From NCBI GenBank assembly GCA_013538855.1, contig JABXJS010000037.1, forward strand, positions 1 to 64,000: a DNA stretch of 64,000 bases, read 5' to 3'. The notes under the pieces were generated by a model, which was not told the DNA's origin, made no database searches, and saw nothing but the letters and a program-made list of their open reading frames with translations. Below are positions 33,943 to 42,674 of the stretch, one piece after another (the stretch's first letter is position 1; the number at the start of each line of letters is the position of its first letter). The stretch is from Herpetosiphonaceae bacterium. Its GTDB lineage: Bacteria > Chloroflexota > Chloroflexia > Chloroflexales > Herpetosiphonaceae. Both the position numbers and the translations under genes were made by a program.

Positions 33943-34677
33943 CTATCTGATCGCAGCCACGCGGTCGGCGATGACGGTGGCGAGCGCGGCGTCATAGCCC
34001 AGATGGCTGGCAAGCGTGATCGAGGCCAGCGGGTAGCGCGCCCGACCGGCGGCAATGGCCGCTGGCAGATCCTCCTGCACGTGGCCGCCAAGCTGCAAAA
34101 AGTAGGGCACAGCGACTATGGTGCTCAGGCCAGCGGCGACCGTCTGGTCGATCGCGCTGCTGATCGAGGGTGCGTTCAAATCCATAAAACAAACGCTGAC
34201 GCGGGCGAATACCTGCTGCTGGCGAATGCGCTCGGCAACTGCATAGACTGGCGCGTTGGACTCGGGGCGCGGGCTGCCGTGGACCAGGATCAGCAGGGCC
34301 TGCGCGGCCGCGTCGGCAACGACTTCCTGTGCGCGCCGAACGACAAGCTCGGCCATGCTCGGATGGTCGCCGAATGGCTCGGCGAGCGTCAGCGACAGCT
34401 GCGGGTGCTGGCTCTGCGCCTCGGCGACCATGCGCGCAAGATCGACGCGCACAAATTTGCCTGGCACCAGAAAGTAGGGGGCGACAGTGACACTCGTTGC
34501 ACCTTTGGCGATCAGGCGCTGCAGCGCGCGGTCAAAGCGCGGCTGGCTGTAGTTGAGAAACCCGGCACCTGTCAGCGGCGCAACGCCGCGCTCGCGCAGC
34601 CGAGCCGCAACCCGAATCATGGCTGCGCCCGAGCCTGGGTGCAGGCTGCCATGGCCGATAAGTAGAACTGCGTGCAT
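33943..34677 (-). CDS. cbiX: Sirohydrochlorin chelatase (CbiX type)
   Basis: A 244-residue cytoplasmic chelatase with two CbiX half-domains. The first opens with LLIGHGSLHPGS and has VAPYFLVPGKFVRVDL; the second opens LLILVHGSPRPESN and has VAVPYFLQLGGHVQEDLP. Metal and substrate histidines are those in GHGS, LGGH and VHGS. AAAGGAG precedes the ATG. The enzyme inserts cobalt for B12 or iron for siroheme. The nearby cobA, precorrin-2 dehydrogenase and sulfite reductase favour siroheme formation here. Confidence 0.9.
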   Translation of the reverse strand: MHAVLLIGHGSLHPGSGAAMIRVAARLRERGVAPLTGAGFLNYSQPRFDRALQRLIAKGATSVTVAPYFLVPGKFVRVDLARMVAEAQSQHPQLSLTLAEPFGDHPSMAELVVRRAQEVVADAAAQALLILVHGSPRPESNAPVYAVAERIRQQQVFARVSVCFMDLNAPSISSAIDQTVAAGLSTIVAVPYFLQLGGHVQEDLPAAIAAGRARYPLASITLASHLGYDAALATVIADRVAAIR

Positions 34678-34780
34678 AGTGCTCCTTTGCTGTCTGTCTA
34701 GGTTTGCTCCCATAGTTGTGCGCCACCACACCGTCCGCGCACATTCCGCAAGTAAGCAGCGCCGCTGGTGCCGCTTGTCG

Positions 34781-35089
34781 AACCTGCCCGAGGGCCTTTC
34801 GAGCGCGGCGGGGATGCACAAGGCCGGGCGCAGCGCGAAGTATATCTTTGGCGTGTGGGGCGCAATCGCTGGTGCCTCGGGGCTGGCGGCGCTGCTGGGC
34901 TACACCGTGTTTCAGGTCTTCGAGCCAGGCGTCATCGCCGGCACCACCGCCATCGCCGCCGGGGCGATCTTGTCAATGCTGGTGGATACGATGATCCCCG
35001 AGGCGTTCGAGCAGGCGCACAGCCTGGCCGGGCTGATCACGGTGGCCGGATTTCTGGTGGCCTTTCTGCTGAGCAAAATGGGCGCATAG
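34781..35089 (+). pseudogene. C-terminal remnant of a ZIP family metal transporter
   Basis: The frame from about residue NLPEGLSSAAGMHKAGRS to the stop matches the second half of ZIP-family zinc/iron permeases, starting at the transmembrane helix with the conserved Asn-x-Pro-Glu-Gly motif and containing three to four further helices. The first half, about 120 residues, is missing: upstream in-frame sequence is antisense to cbiX and shows no ZIP similarity. No good start or ribosome binding site exists. Most likely a truncated pseudogene left by a rearrangement at about 34780. Confidence 0.7.
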
Positions 35090-35120
35090 CACGCCAGCCC
35101 GCGCTGGGGCAATCCCCAAG

Positions 35121-35276
35121 CAACGTGCGGGCTGGCGCAGCCTGGCCCTGCTGACCGCAGACGGCGCGTCAACCACCGCGCAGCGGTTCAACCAACGGCA
35201 ACGTGCGGGCTGGCGCAGCCTGGCCCTGCTGACCGCAGACGGCGCGTCAACCACCGCGCAGCGGTTCAATCAACGG
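35121..35276. repeat. Tandem duplication, 78-bp unit
   Basis: Two direct copies (35121-35198 and 35199-35276) differ at one base. They begin CAACGTGCGGGCTGGCGCAG and end near CAACGG. They lie between the ZIP remnant and the lipocalin-like gene, 3 bases before the stop of the latter. Confidence 0.95.
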
Positions 35277-35278
35277 CG

Positions 35279-36475
35279 CTAGCGCAGCCCCTGGGCCGCA
35301 GCATCGCCGTAGCCGGTTAGCTCGACATAGCCGGTGCCGCCGGGCGCGCCCTGCAGCTCCACCGCGCCCTCCCAGTAGCGCACCGTCGTGAGGCGCAGCT
35401 CTTGATCGGCGAGCAGCGGGACGGCGGTGGTGTCGATGTTGTAGGCGGGCAGCTGAATGTGCCAGCGCGCTGGGTAGACGACGGCGGTGTGCGGGCTGCG
35501 CCAGGTGTCCAGCGGCGTGAGCGTAACGTCAGCGGGCGCAAGCGGCGTGACGCTGAGCGCGCCATCTGGCGCAGCGCTCACCAGCGAGCCAAAGGCGTAG
35601 GAGATCGAGCCGTCGCTGCGGCGCAGCTGGGCCAGCATCAGCTGGCGACCGTCGTCGAGATGCAGGCCGAACCAGTCCCAGCCGACCTGGCTCGCGTCGA
35701 GCACGCTGGTGCTCCACTCGTGGTCAAACCAGGTGGTGCCGCTGACCGCGAAGGGCTGGCCAGCGACAGTGATCGTGCCAGCCGAGGCCATGTTGGTGAA
35801 CGAGTAGTAGTACGAGGCGTTGCCGGGCGTATTGGACTTTTGGCTCAGGCCGCGATTGCCGTGGAGCACCGGCGGCTGGCTCGCCTGCAAGCTGAGCGTC
35901 AGCGAGATCGGCCCGGCGGCGGCGCGCAGATCGACGCGTGCGCCGGAGCCAGCCGCCGACCAGTCGCCAATAAAGACGTTGAACGGATCGGCAACGGCAC
36001 CGGCGGCGTTCACAGCCCCGCCGCGCCCAAGCTTCTCGAAGGCGTAGAACTGGTCGCCGCCAACGTCAGTGAGCGCGAAGTGGGCCAGATACACGGCGTT
36101 GGTGGCCCAGGGCGTCGTGCGCGCGGCGGTCGGCGGCGCGAGGGCCTGGCGGAAGAAGGTGAGCTGATAGCCCCAGCGGCGGCCATCGGCGCTGGCGAGA
36201 TTGCCAGTGTAGTACCACCACTCGGTTTTGTACTCGGGATGCGGGCCGTGATCGGCGGGAAACTGGAGGTCGCGCGGCTCCAGCGCGCGCGCAAAGCCAG
36301 CCGTCGTCGCCTCCGATGAGCGCAGGCCGCTGAGGCCAACCGTCTGCTGCGACTGAGTCGGCGCCGGCCGCGCCACCAGCAGCGCCAGCCAGATCAGGCC
36401 CGCCAGCACCAGCGCGGCCACGCCGCCGAGCAGCCAGCGGCGCAGGTTGAGCGAAGAGGATTGCTGTATGGTCAT
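35279..36475 (-). CDS. AttH/CrtC-like lipocalin-fold secreted protein
   Basis: A 398-residue exported protein of the predicted secreted hydrolase group related to hydroxyneurosporene synthase (CrtC) and AttH. A single N-terminal transmembrane segment (residues 13-36) anchors or exports it. Signatures are HPEYKTEWWYYTGNL, the GYQLTFFRQAL strand, AVSGTTWFDHEWSTS and VGWDWFGLHLDDGRQLML. The start at 36475 has GGGAG 11 bases upstream. CrtC hydrates carotenoids, but general family members are poorly known, so the reaction is not assigned. Confidence 0.82.
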   Translation of the reverse strand: MTIQQSSSLNLRRWLLGGVAALVLAGLIWLALLVARPAPTQSQQTVGLSGLRSSEATTAGFARALEPRDLQFPADHGPHPEYKTEWWYYTGNLASADGRRWGYQLTFFRQALAPPTAARTTPWATNAVYLAHFALTDVGGDQFYAFEKLGRGGAVNAAGAVADPFNVFIGDWSAAGSGARVDLRAAAGPISLTLSLQASQPPVLHGNRGLSQKSNTPGNASYYYSFTNMASAGTITVAGQPFAVSGTTWFDHEWSTSVLDASQVGWDWFGLHLDDGRQLMLAQLRRSDGSISYAFGSLVSAAPDGALSVTPLAPADVTLTPLDTWRSPHTAVVYPARWHIQLPAYNIDTTAVPLLADQELRLTTVRYWEGAVELQGAPGGTGYVELTGYGDAAAQGLR

Positions 36476-36615
36476 AGGGACACAAACTCCCGTCAAAGAT
36501 GAGGTGTCGTGCGCTGCACAACAGTGCAGCGTGCTGACTGAATAGTAGCGCAAATCGCGCCAGCAGGTTCAGCGGATTCTACGGGAGCGGCGGCGCAGCG
36601 GTTTGGCCGCAGATG

Positions 36616-36649
36616 CAGCAGCGCCGCGACGAGTGCCGCGGCGCTGCTG
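36616..36649 (-). terminator. Terminator-type hairpin after cobA
   Basis: A perfect 13-bp stem CAGCAGCGCCGCG (36616-36628) with 36637-36649 lies 20 bases after the cobA stop, at the end of the sulfur operon. Confidence 0.7.
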
Positions 36650-36668
36650 TGCAAGGAGCCAAAGATAG

Positions 36669-37472
36669 CTACAAGGATGTGACCGGGACGGCGCGAGCGC
36701 TCGCCCAGGCCAGCACGGCGCTTGGCTCGGCGTTGAACCAGCGCAGCTCGTCGTGAAGCCGGGCGACCGCGCCAACAACCAAGGTCGCCGGCGCAGACAG
36801 GCCAGCGGTGGCGGCGCGCTCGGCGATGGTGGCCAGCGTGCCGGCCACGGTGGCCTGCTCGCTGGTGGTGGCGCTGCGCACGATCACCGCCGGTGTATCG
36901 GCGGGGCGACCGTGGGCGATCAGCTGCGCGGCAATGTGCTCCAGGCGACCGACGGCCATGAGAAAGACCAGCGTGTCGATGCCCTGCGCCAGCGCTGCCC
37001 AGTTGACGCGCGACTCAGCGCGGCCGGGCTTTTCGTGGCCGGTGATGAACGCGACCGACGATGCCGCATCGCGGTGGGTTATCGGCACACCGGCGTAGGC
37101 TGGCGCGGCGATGGCCGACGAGACGCCGGGCACCACCTCCCAGGGCACCCCGGCGGCGGTAAGCGCCTCGGCCTCCTCGCCGCCGCGGCCAAACACAAAC
37201 GGATCGCCGCCCTTGAGGCGCACCACGAACTTGCCGGCCTTGGCGTGCTCGATCAGCGTGGCGTTGATCCACTCCTGGCGCGCCGAGGGCTTGCCGCCGC
37301 GCTTGCCAGCGGCGATCAGCTCGGCCGCTGGCCGCGCCAGCGCCAGCGTGTCGGGGTGCACGAGGGCGTCGTAGACCACCACATCGGCGCTGCTGAGGCG
37401 GCGCAGGCCCTTGACCGTAATCAGCTCAGGATCGCCGGGGCCAGCGCCCACGAGCGCAACAAAACCGCCCAT
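36669..37472 (-). CDS. cobA: Uroporphyrinogen-III C-methyltransferase
   Basis: A 267-residue SAM-dependent methyltransferase making precorrin-2 from uroporphyrinogen III. The N-terminal VGAGPGDPELITVKGLR loop, the DALVH segment, GGDPFVFGRGGEE and VPGVSSAIAAPAYAGVP motifs are all standard. A GGAAAG site precedes the ATG. It is the last gene of the sulfate-assimilation run and supplies precorrin-2 to the neighbouring dehydrogenase. No fused HemD domain is present. Confidence 0.95.
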   Translation of the reverse strand: MGGFVALVGAGPGDPELITVKGLRRLSSADVVVYDALVHPDTLALARPAAELIAAGKRGGKPSARQEWINATLIEHAKAGKFVVRLKGGDPFVFGRGGEEAEALTAAGVPWEVVPGVSSAIAAPAYAGVPITHRDAASSVAFITGHEKPGRAESRVNWAALAQGIDTLVFLMAVGRLEHIAAQLIAHGRPADTPAVIVRSATTSEQATVAGTLATIAERAATAGLSAPATLVVGAVARLHDELRWFNAEPSAVLAWASARAVPVTSL

Positions 37473-37479
37473 AGTCCAC

Positions 37480-38130
37480 TCACTTTCCTGCGGCCAGCAG
37501 CGGCGCGGCTGGCGACAGATCATATTGGGCGAGCACGCTGACCACCAGGGCGTCGGCGCTCGCATCAGGGTCATCAAGCAGCACCTGGCGCAGCTGCCGC
37601 CAGAAGCGGCGGCGATCGGCCTGACGCAGCCGCCGGTTGATCAGCTTGCGCCAGCGCTGAAAGACCTGCACCACGCGCACATACTCGGGGCCGTACTGCT
37701 GAGCCAGCTCGCTGCGAATCTGCGCCGACAGCGTGGGACTCTGCCCGTTGGTCGAGACTGTCAGCAGCAGGTCGCCACGGCGCACGCTGGCCACAGTGTG
37801 AAAGCTGCCCAGCGTCGGGGCGTCGGCCACATTGACCAGGCAGCCAGGCGGCGCAGAGCGGGCGAGCGTGGCGTTGACAACTGGATTGTCGGTCGCCAGC
37901 AGGGCCAGAGCTGCGCCCTCCAGATCGCCCAGCTGCGCCTCGCGCTGGACATGCTCGATCTGGCCCAGGGCGACCCAGGCGGCCAGCTGCGGCGTGAGCA
38001 GCGGGCTGATCACGACCGGGCGCGCGCCGCCTGCGAGCAGGTCGGCCACCTTGCGCTCGGCGACGGAGCCGCCGCCGACGACCACGCAGCGCAGGCGCTG
38101 GAGGTTGGTCAGCACCAGCGGGTAGCTCAT
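37480..38130 (-). CDS. Precorrin-2 dehydrogenase (SirC/CysG N-terminal type)
   Basis: A 216-residue bifunctional-type siroheme enzyme. The NAD-binding Rossmann loop is CVVVGGGSVAERKVADLL, then the conserved ALLATDNPVVNATLAR and VNVADAPTLGSFHTVA segments. It oxidises precorrin-2 to sirohydrochlorin and in some forms also adds iron. Its ATG overlaps the sulfite reductase stop by 4 bases (ATGA). With cobA it makes siroheme for sulfite reductase. Confidence 0.92.
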   Translation of the reverse strand: MSYPLVLTNLQRLRCVVVGGGSVAERKVADLLAGGARPVVISPLLTPQLAAWVALGQIEHVQREAQLGDLEGAALALLATDNPVVNATLARSAPPGCLVNVADAPTLGSFHTVASVRRGDLLLTVSTNGQSPTLSAQIRSELAQQYGPEYVRVVQVFQRWRKLINRRLRQADRRRFWRQLRQVLLDDPDASADALVVSVLAQYDLSPAAPLLAAGK

Positions 38131-39800
38131 TCGGCCACCGTCTGCGCCGGGCGGCTGCGATTCCACGAGCCATCCTCGGTCCACACGCCCTCCTGGCCGT
38201 CGGGCAGGCCAAAGCCCAGGAAGGTGCGCAGCTGATCATCGTCGTGCTGGCTGATCCAGCTGTGGAACTGCTGCTCGGGGCCAGAGCGAGTGCTGAGATA
38301 GGCGCGCAGCAGGCCGGTCAGGCGGTCGGGCAGCTCGTCCCAGTTGACCTTGGTCGCCACCCGGCGGGCGATGGCCGCCTCGTCGCCGAGCGCGCCGCCG
38401 AGCAGAATGTCGGCGGCTGGCAGCTTGCCCGCGCCGGACGGGTTGCGGATCAGGCCGCCCTGCAGGCCGATGTCGGCCACGCTGTGCTGGCTGCACGAGT
38501 GCGGGCAGGCCGACATATGCAGGCGCACCGGCACATCGAGCTTCACGCGCTCGTCGAGCAGCTGGGCCAGGTTCCAGGCCGGCAGCTTGGTCTCGATGGT
38601 CGCAAAGACACAGTAGGGCAGGCCGGTGCAGGCCACCGCATGGCGCTGCAGGATCGGCGCGTAGGGCTGAAGCTCCTGCAGCAGCGGCTCGGCCAGCAGC
38701 GCTGCCAGCCGCGCATCGGGCACGTGCGGGATCAGCAGGTTCTGGTTTTGCGTCAGGCGAATCTCGCCGGTGCCGTAGGCCCGCGCCAGCCGCACGGCCT
38801 CCTTGAGCTGCGCGGCGCTGATGCGCCCGGTCGGCACCAGCAGGCCAACCCAGTTCAAGCCCGGCTGCTTCTGCTTGTGCACGCCGACGACATCGCCGGT
38901 GTAGACCGACGTTGGAACATCGGTGGCGGCGCGCCGCAGCGGGCGGCCGACATAGCGCTCGACCTCGGCGCGGAAGCGCTCTGCGCCCCAGTCGGCGATC
39001 AGGTACTTGAGACGGGCGTGGTTGCGCTTCTCGCGGTAGCCGTGGTCGCGGAAGATCAGCGTCACGGCGCGGGCGATATCGACAACCTCGGCCTCGTCGG
39101 CGGGCACAAACACATCAATCGGCACCGACAGGTGCGGCTGGTGCGAGAGGCCGCCGCCGACCCACACATTGAAGCCGAGCACGCTCGCGCCGTCGATCTG
39201 GACGCGGGCCGGCGTGAAGGCCAGGTCATTGATCGGCGCTTGGGTGGCGTCGGTGCCGCTGCCGGCCACCGTCACCTTGTACTTGCGCGGCAGGTTCGAG
39301 TACTCGCGGTTGAAGGCGAAGTGCTCGTTGAGCGCGTGATAGAACGGGCGCGGGTCGATCCACTCGTCAGGCGCGATGCCGGCCACCGGGCTGCTCACAA
39401 CGTTGCGCGGGATATCGCCGCACGCGCCCACCGAGGTCAGGCCCACGCGCTGTAGCTCGTCGAAGGCCGCCGGAATGTCGGCGAGCTTGATCGTGTGCAG
39501 CTGAAACGTCTGGCGCGTGGTGATCTCCAGGCGACCCGGCGCGATGGTCAGGGCCATATCGGCGATCGCCTCGGCCTGCTCGGCGGTGAGGATGCCGCCG
39601 GGGAGCCGCACGCGCAGCATAAAGTGGCCGTCGTTGGGCCGGTCGTGGTAGAGGCCGTACCACTTGAAGCGGTTCATATCGTCCTTGGTGACGGCGTCCA
39701 CATCGCCGCCCTCGGCGTAGCGATAGATATCGGCCAGCACATCAAGGCCGTCTTTCTCCAGCTTTTCAAGCTCGACGTTGCTGAGTTTTTGCTCGGTCAT
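38127..39800 (-). CDS. Ferredoxin-type sulfite reductase (siroheme and 4Fe-4S)
   Basis: A 557-residue hemoprotein of the sulfite/nitrite reductase family. Both half-domains are present: the substrate-side ITTRQTFQLHTI and RLTQNQNLLIPHV strands. The cluster and siroheme ligands are Cys 391 and 397 (CTGLPYC) and Cys 432 and 436 (CPHSC). GAGGAGGT precedes the ATG. It reduces sulfite to sulfide in the cytoplasm, with ferredoxin as likely donor. Nitrite reductase is the alternative, but cysH and cysC neighbours and the SAM riboswitch favour sulfite. Confidence 0.93.
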   Translation of the reverse strand: MTEQKLSNVELEKLEKDGLDVLADIYRYAEGGDVDAVTKDDMNRFKWYGLYHDRPNDGHFMLRVRLPGGILTAEQAEAIADMALTIAPGRLEITTRQTFQLHTIKLADIPAAFDELQRVGLTSVGACGDIPRNVVSSPVAGIAPDEWIDPRPFYHALNEHFAFNREYSNLPRKYKVTVAGSGTDATQAPINDLAFTPARVQIDGASVLGFNVWVGGGLSHQPHLSVPIDVFVPADEAEVVDIARAVTLIFRDHGYREKRNHARLKYLIADWGAERFRAEVERYVGRPLRRAATDVPTSVYTGDVVGVHKQKQPGLNWVGLLVPTGRISAAQLKEAVRLARAYGTGEIRLTQNQNLLIPHVPDARLAALLAEPLLQELQPYAPILQRHAVACTGLPYCVFATIETKLPAWNLAQLLDERVKLDVPVRLHMSACPHSCSQHSVADIGLQGGLIRNPSGAGKLPAADILLGGALGDEAAIARRVATKVNWDELPDRLTGLLRAYLSTRSGPEQQFHSWISQHDDDQLRTFLGFGLPDGQEGVWTEDGSWNRSRPAQTVAE

Positions 39801-39811
39801 GAGTACCTCCT

Positions 39812-40369
39812 CTAGGCCAGGGCGGCCACAGCTTCGCGGGCGGCGGGCAGGTAGCCGCGCGCCTCAAGCGCCGCGACAATCCGCGCCACGCTGGTTGCCA
39901 GGGTTTCGGTGGCCGTGTTGACCACGATGTCGGGGTTCAGCGGCGGCTCATACGGGTCCGAGACGCCGGTAAACTGCTTGATCTCACCGCTGAGCGCCTT
40001 GGCGTACAGGCCCTTGACATCGCGGTCGATGCATACGTCCAGCGGGCAGTCCACAAACACCTCGAAAAAGTTCTGGGTGCTGGCGCGCACCTGGTCGCGC
40101 ACTGCGCGGTAGGGCGAGATCGCCGCCGCAATCGCCACGCCGCCGTGGCGCGCCACCAGGTCGCAGACCCAGCCGATGCGCAAAATGTTGGTGTCGCGGT
40201 CCTCTTTCGAGAAGCCGAGGCCCTTGGAGAGGTGCGTGCGCACCACGTCGCCATCAAGCACCTCGACGCGCTGGCCGCGCTCGCTGAGCACCTGCGTCAA
40301 CTCGGTCGCAATTGTTGACTTGCCAGCCCCCGACAGTCCAGTCAGCCAAATCGTGTATCCCGTCGCCAT
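39812..40369 (-). CDS. cysC: Adenylylsulfate kinase
   Basis: A 185-residue APS kinase. Walker A is GLSGAGKS (residues 11-18). [25 protein letters not shown] and the catalytic loop with [24 protein letters not shown] complete the family pattern. The start at 40369 follows GGAGG; the frame stays open upstream through the GC-rich repeats, which is not coding. It makes PAPS. The adjoining reductase looks APS-type, so PAPS may serve sulfation or a backup route. Confidence 0.93.
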   Translation of the reverse strand: MATGYTIWLTGLSGAGKSTIATELTQVLSERGQRVEVLDGDVVRTHLSKGLGFSKEDRDTNILRIGWVCDLVARHGGVAIAAAISPYRAVRDQVRASTQNFFEVFVDCPLDVCIDRDVKGLYAKALSGEIKQFTGVSDPYEPPLNPDIVVNTATETLATSVARIVAALEARGYLPAAREAVAALA

Positions 40370-40414
40370 CGATCTATATCCTCCACAAACAGTCGTTTCA
40401 AATGTGATGGTCGC

Positions 40415-40680
40415 GGCCCGGCGCAAGGTTGTTGTTGACATGCTGCGCCGTGGTTGCCCGGCCGCTGTGCTGCTGCATGCGCCTGGCCGTGCCAGCCCGC
40501 CCGTGCAGCGCGATTGCCCTGCGCCGTGGTTGCACCGCCGAGCAGCGTTTGGCGGCCCGGCGCAGGGTTGTTGTTGAAATGCTGCGCCGTGGTTAGGCGG
40601 CCGCTGTGCTGCTGCATGCGCCTGGCCCTGCCGGCCCGCCCGTGCGCCGCGATTGCCCTGCGCCGTGGTTGCGCCGCCTA
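40415..40680. repeat. Tandem duplication, 139-bp unit
   Basis: Two direct copies start at 40415 and 40554. Each opens GGCCCGGCGCA and ends near TTGCCCTGCGCCGTGGTTG. They fill the gap between cysH and cysC. The second copy reaches the cysH stop. The copies differ at a small number of sites. Confidence 0.92.
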
Positions 40681-41376
40681 CAGATGCAGGCCGCACTCGG
40701 TCTTAGCGAAGCCGGTCCAGCGGCCGCTGCGCGGATCATCGCTGAGCGGCAGGCTGGTGCAGGTGTGGCAGCCGAGGCTGGTATAGCCCTGGTCGAGCAG
40801 TTGGTTGTAGGGCAGCTTGTGGGCGTGGATGTAGCGCCACACATCGCGCTCGCTCCAGGTGGCCAGCGGGCAGACCTTGACCAGGGCGTGCTTGGCGTTC
40901 CAGGCGACCACAGGCGTGTTGGCGCGCGTGCTGCTCTGATCGCGGCGCAGGGCGGTGAGCCAGGCGGCGTAGGGCGTGAGCGCGGCGGCCAGCGGCTCGA
41001 CCTTGCGCATGCGGCAGCACTGATCTGGCTCGCGGCTGAACAGCTCGGGGCCGTAGCGGGCGTCTTGCTCGGCCACGCTGAGGCTAGGGCGCACGCGCTG
41101 CACGCTGATGTTGTAGCGGCGCTCGACGGCGTCGACAACCGCATACGTGTCGCCGAACAGCAGCCCGGTGTCGATGACGAGCACCGGCACGCTGCGGTCA
41201 ACCTGCATCACAAGATCGAGCAGAACCATCCCCGAGGGACCACCGAACGAACACGTGAGGGCAAGCTGCGGAGCATAGGTTTCGACGGCCCAGCGCACGA
41301 TCGCGTCGGCGGGCAGAGTCTCGAGAGTCGCGTTCTGATTGAGTAGGTCCGTGGTCTCGGTGCCATAGATGGTCAT
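40678..41376 (-). CDS. cysH: Phosphoadenosine/adenosine phosphosulfate reductase, APS type
   Basis: A 232-residue reductase that makes sulfite with thioredoxin. Four cluster cysteines are present (Cys 120, 121 and Cys 203, 206), the pattern of 4Fe-4S APS reductases rather than cluster-free PAPS enzymes. The catalytic Cys 228 sits in the C-terminal ECGLHL. The [10 protein letters not shown] loop binds the nucleotide. It opens the operon, right behind a SAM riboswitch whose terminator reaches within 3 bases of the start codon. Confidence 0.94.
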   Translation of the reverse strand: MTIYGTETTDLLNQNATLETLPADAIVRWAVETYAPQLALTCSFGGPSGMVLLDLVMQVDRSVPVLVIDTGLLFGDTYAVVDAVERRYNISVQRVRPSLSVAEQDARYGPELFSREPDQCCRMRKVEPLAAALTPYAAWLTALRRDQSSTRANTPVVAWNAKHALVKVCPLATWSERDVWRYIHAHKLPYNQLLDQGYTSLGCHTCTSLPLSDDPRSGRWTGFAKTECGLHL

Positions 41377-41378
41377 AC

Positions 41379-41409
41379 AAAAAACCCTCATCTGCTGCAA
41401 AGATGAGGG
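41379..41409 (-). terminator. Riboswitch expression-platform terminator
   Basis: On minus, AGATGAGGG-type arms CCCTCATCT and AGATGAGGG form a perfect 9-bp stem followed by TTTTTT, ending 3 bases before the cysH ATG. The second arm contains the GAGGG that would be the ribosome binding site, so the hairpin can block both transcription and translation. Confidence 0.9.
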
Positions 41410-41438
41410 CTAAAGCCATGCCGAAGGCACGACTTAGC

Positions 41439-41542
41439 CTCTCATCTTTCAGACATCGCTGTCGGAATTAGCACCTGGACGCATTCGGCGTCTGGTTGCT
41501 GGAGCTTCACAGGGCCGGTCCCTCGGCTCCTCTTGATGAAAG
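41439..41542 (-). promoter_or_regulatory. SAM-I (S-box) riboswitch aptamer
   Basis: On minus, P1 strands CTTTCATC and GATGAGAG enclose hallmark S-box words: AAGAGGAGCC, GAGGGACCGGCCC, CCAGCAACC, GGTGCTAATTCC and GAAAGATGAGAG. The 3' P1 strand, AGATGAG-A-GGCT, can instead pair with AGCC-CTCATCT of the downstream terminator to form an antiterminator. High SAM should therefore turn off the sulfate-assimilation operon. Confidence 0.97.
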
Positions 41543-41569
41543 GATTGTTTATTTTTTCAACTGCATAAT

Positions 41570-41598
41570 TAAATAACATACTTACTCAAGAATGTCAA
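41570..41598 (-). promoter_or_regulatory. Promoter of the sulfate-assimilation operon
   Basis: On minus, TTGACA (41593-41598) and TATTTA (41570-41575) are 17 bases apart, just ahead of the riboswitch. Confidence 0.7.
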
Positions 41599-41643
41599 GA
41601 ATAGCATGAGTGGAATTTCACAAGGCAGCTAAAACCAACAAAC

Positions 41644-41664
41644 CCGCTCTAGGAGCGGTTTTTT
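41644..41664 (+). terminator. Intrinsic terminator with T-run
   Basis: CCGCTC-TAG-GAGCGG followed by six T on plus. No plus-strand gene lies within several kilobases upstream, so it may guard against antisense transcription into the gap or end an unseen transcript. Confidence 0.6.
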
Positions 41665-42674
41665 ATCGTCGTGCAGCCCAATCGATCAGCAGCGCGACAG
41701 GCACAAGCCGGCCCTCAAGCGCGCCGCTTTTCTAAACTTAAGCAACTTGCTCCACAAAGCCGCAGCAGCAGTCGGCACACAAAAAACGCCGCGCTGGCCA
41801 TCACGGCGGGCTGGCGCAACCACGGGCGGCCTTGGCGCTGGTGGGGCACGGCTGCGACTATGCAGGCATAGCTAGCCACAACCACGGTGCAGACTTCTTA
41901 ACCCTCCTTGAGCGAGAGCACGCCGGGTCGCCTGGGCTGAACAGCGCGCAGCGCTCGCTAGCAGCGGTATGGGCGCACGCCGACGCGCCAGAACCCAGCG
42001 ACAGCGCACAACTACGGCTACGCAGCCAAGTGCGCTAAAAAAACAGCGGCGTTGTACTCCGTTATGGCCTGGATGTGCTTCAGGTGCGCACATAGTGATC
42101 GGTAACACCGCTTGGTGCTGAGCACAGATGTATGCACAAAGCGGCTAGCTCGCTACAGAATCATTCGGCAGTATCTATGCTTTCGCGCGTACAGGTAGCG
42201 CAACAGCTATGCTACCAAAGCTTCGATATTATCATACATATCGCTATACGATACCAAGGAATGATTAATTAGGGCAAGAAATCCCAATATGCTTGATAGA
42301 AAGACTTTTATAGATATGCATTTTTCAGCCTATGCAGTTAGTAGGTCAATGTTTTAATATATCAACCTTGTACAAAATAATCATTTGCAACAAAAAAACA
42401 GTAAACGTTATTACGAAATCCAATATTCAGCCAAAATTTTATTAAAGCCAAATTCCTAACACAGCTCCATGAACAATAGTACCGTAACCATGTAGTACGC
42501 ATCTGTTCGCACAGGTAATCCAATATCCTATATCTTCAGTAGTTCAGCAGGGTATTAAATGGTTTAGTGCTCAAAGCTCCAAAAAAAACCTCTGTAGCGA
42601 CATTAACACCGAAAATTTGCACGCTGCATGCTATTGTAGGCGCAGAAAACCGCATATCGGAAGGATGCAGGCCC
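41665..42674. other. Gene-free 1-kb gap
   Basis: No intact gene is supported. The first half to about 42170 is GC-rich and repeat-like, including the dispersed repeat at 41975-42035. The second half to about 42560 is strongly AT-rich with many stops in every frame. The end carries the leader of the receiver remnant. Confidence 0.7.
41975..42035. repeat. Dispersed intergenic repeat, copy A
   Basis: About 60 bases beginning GCACGCCGACGCGCCAGAA closely match 51665-51723 in the same orientation, with a few substitutions and small gaps. Confidence 0.85.

Noticed and set aside
34553-34780. N-terminal half of the ZIP protein
   Set aside because: The frame is open but antisense to cbiX and its translation shows no transmembrane helices or ZIP motifs.
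38244-39455. 403-codon open frame opposite sulfite reductase
   Set aside because: The minus-strand gene has all cluster cysteines and a good start; the antisense frame shows no family features.
40370-40696. N-terminal extension of the cysC frame through the repeats
   Set aside because: The extra residues are the repeat read in frame; a GGAGG site and family alignment place the start at 40369.
41644-41664. Terminator assigned to the sulfur operon
   Set aside because: It lies upstream of that operon and its T-run is on the opposite strand.
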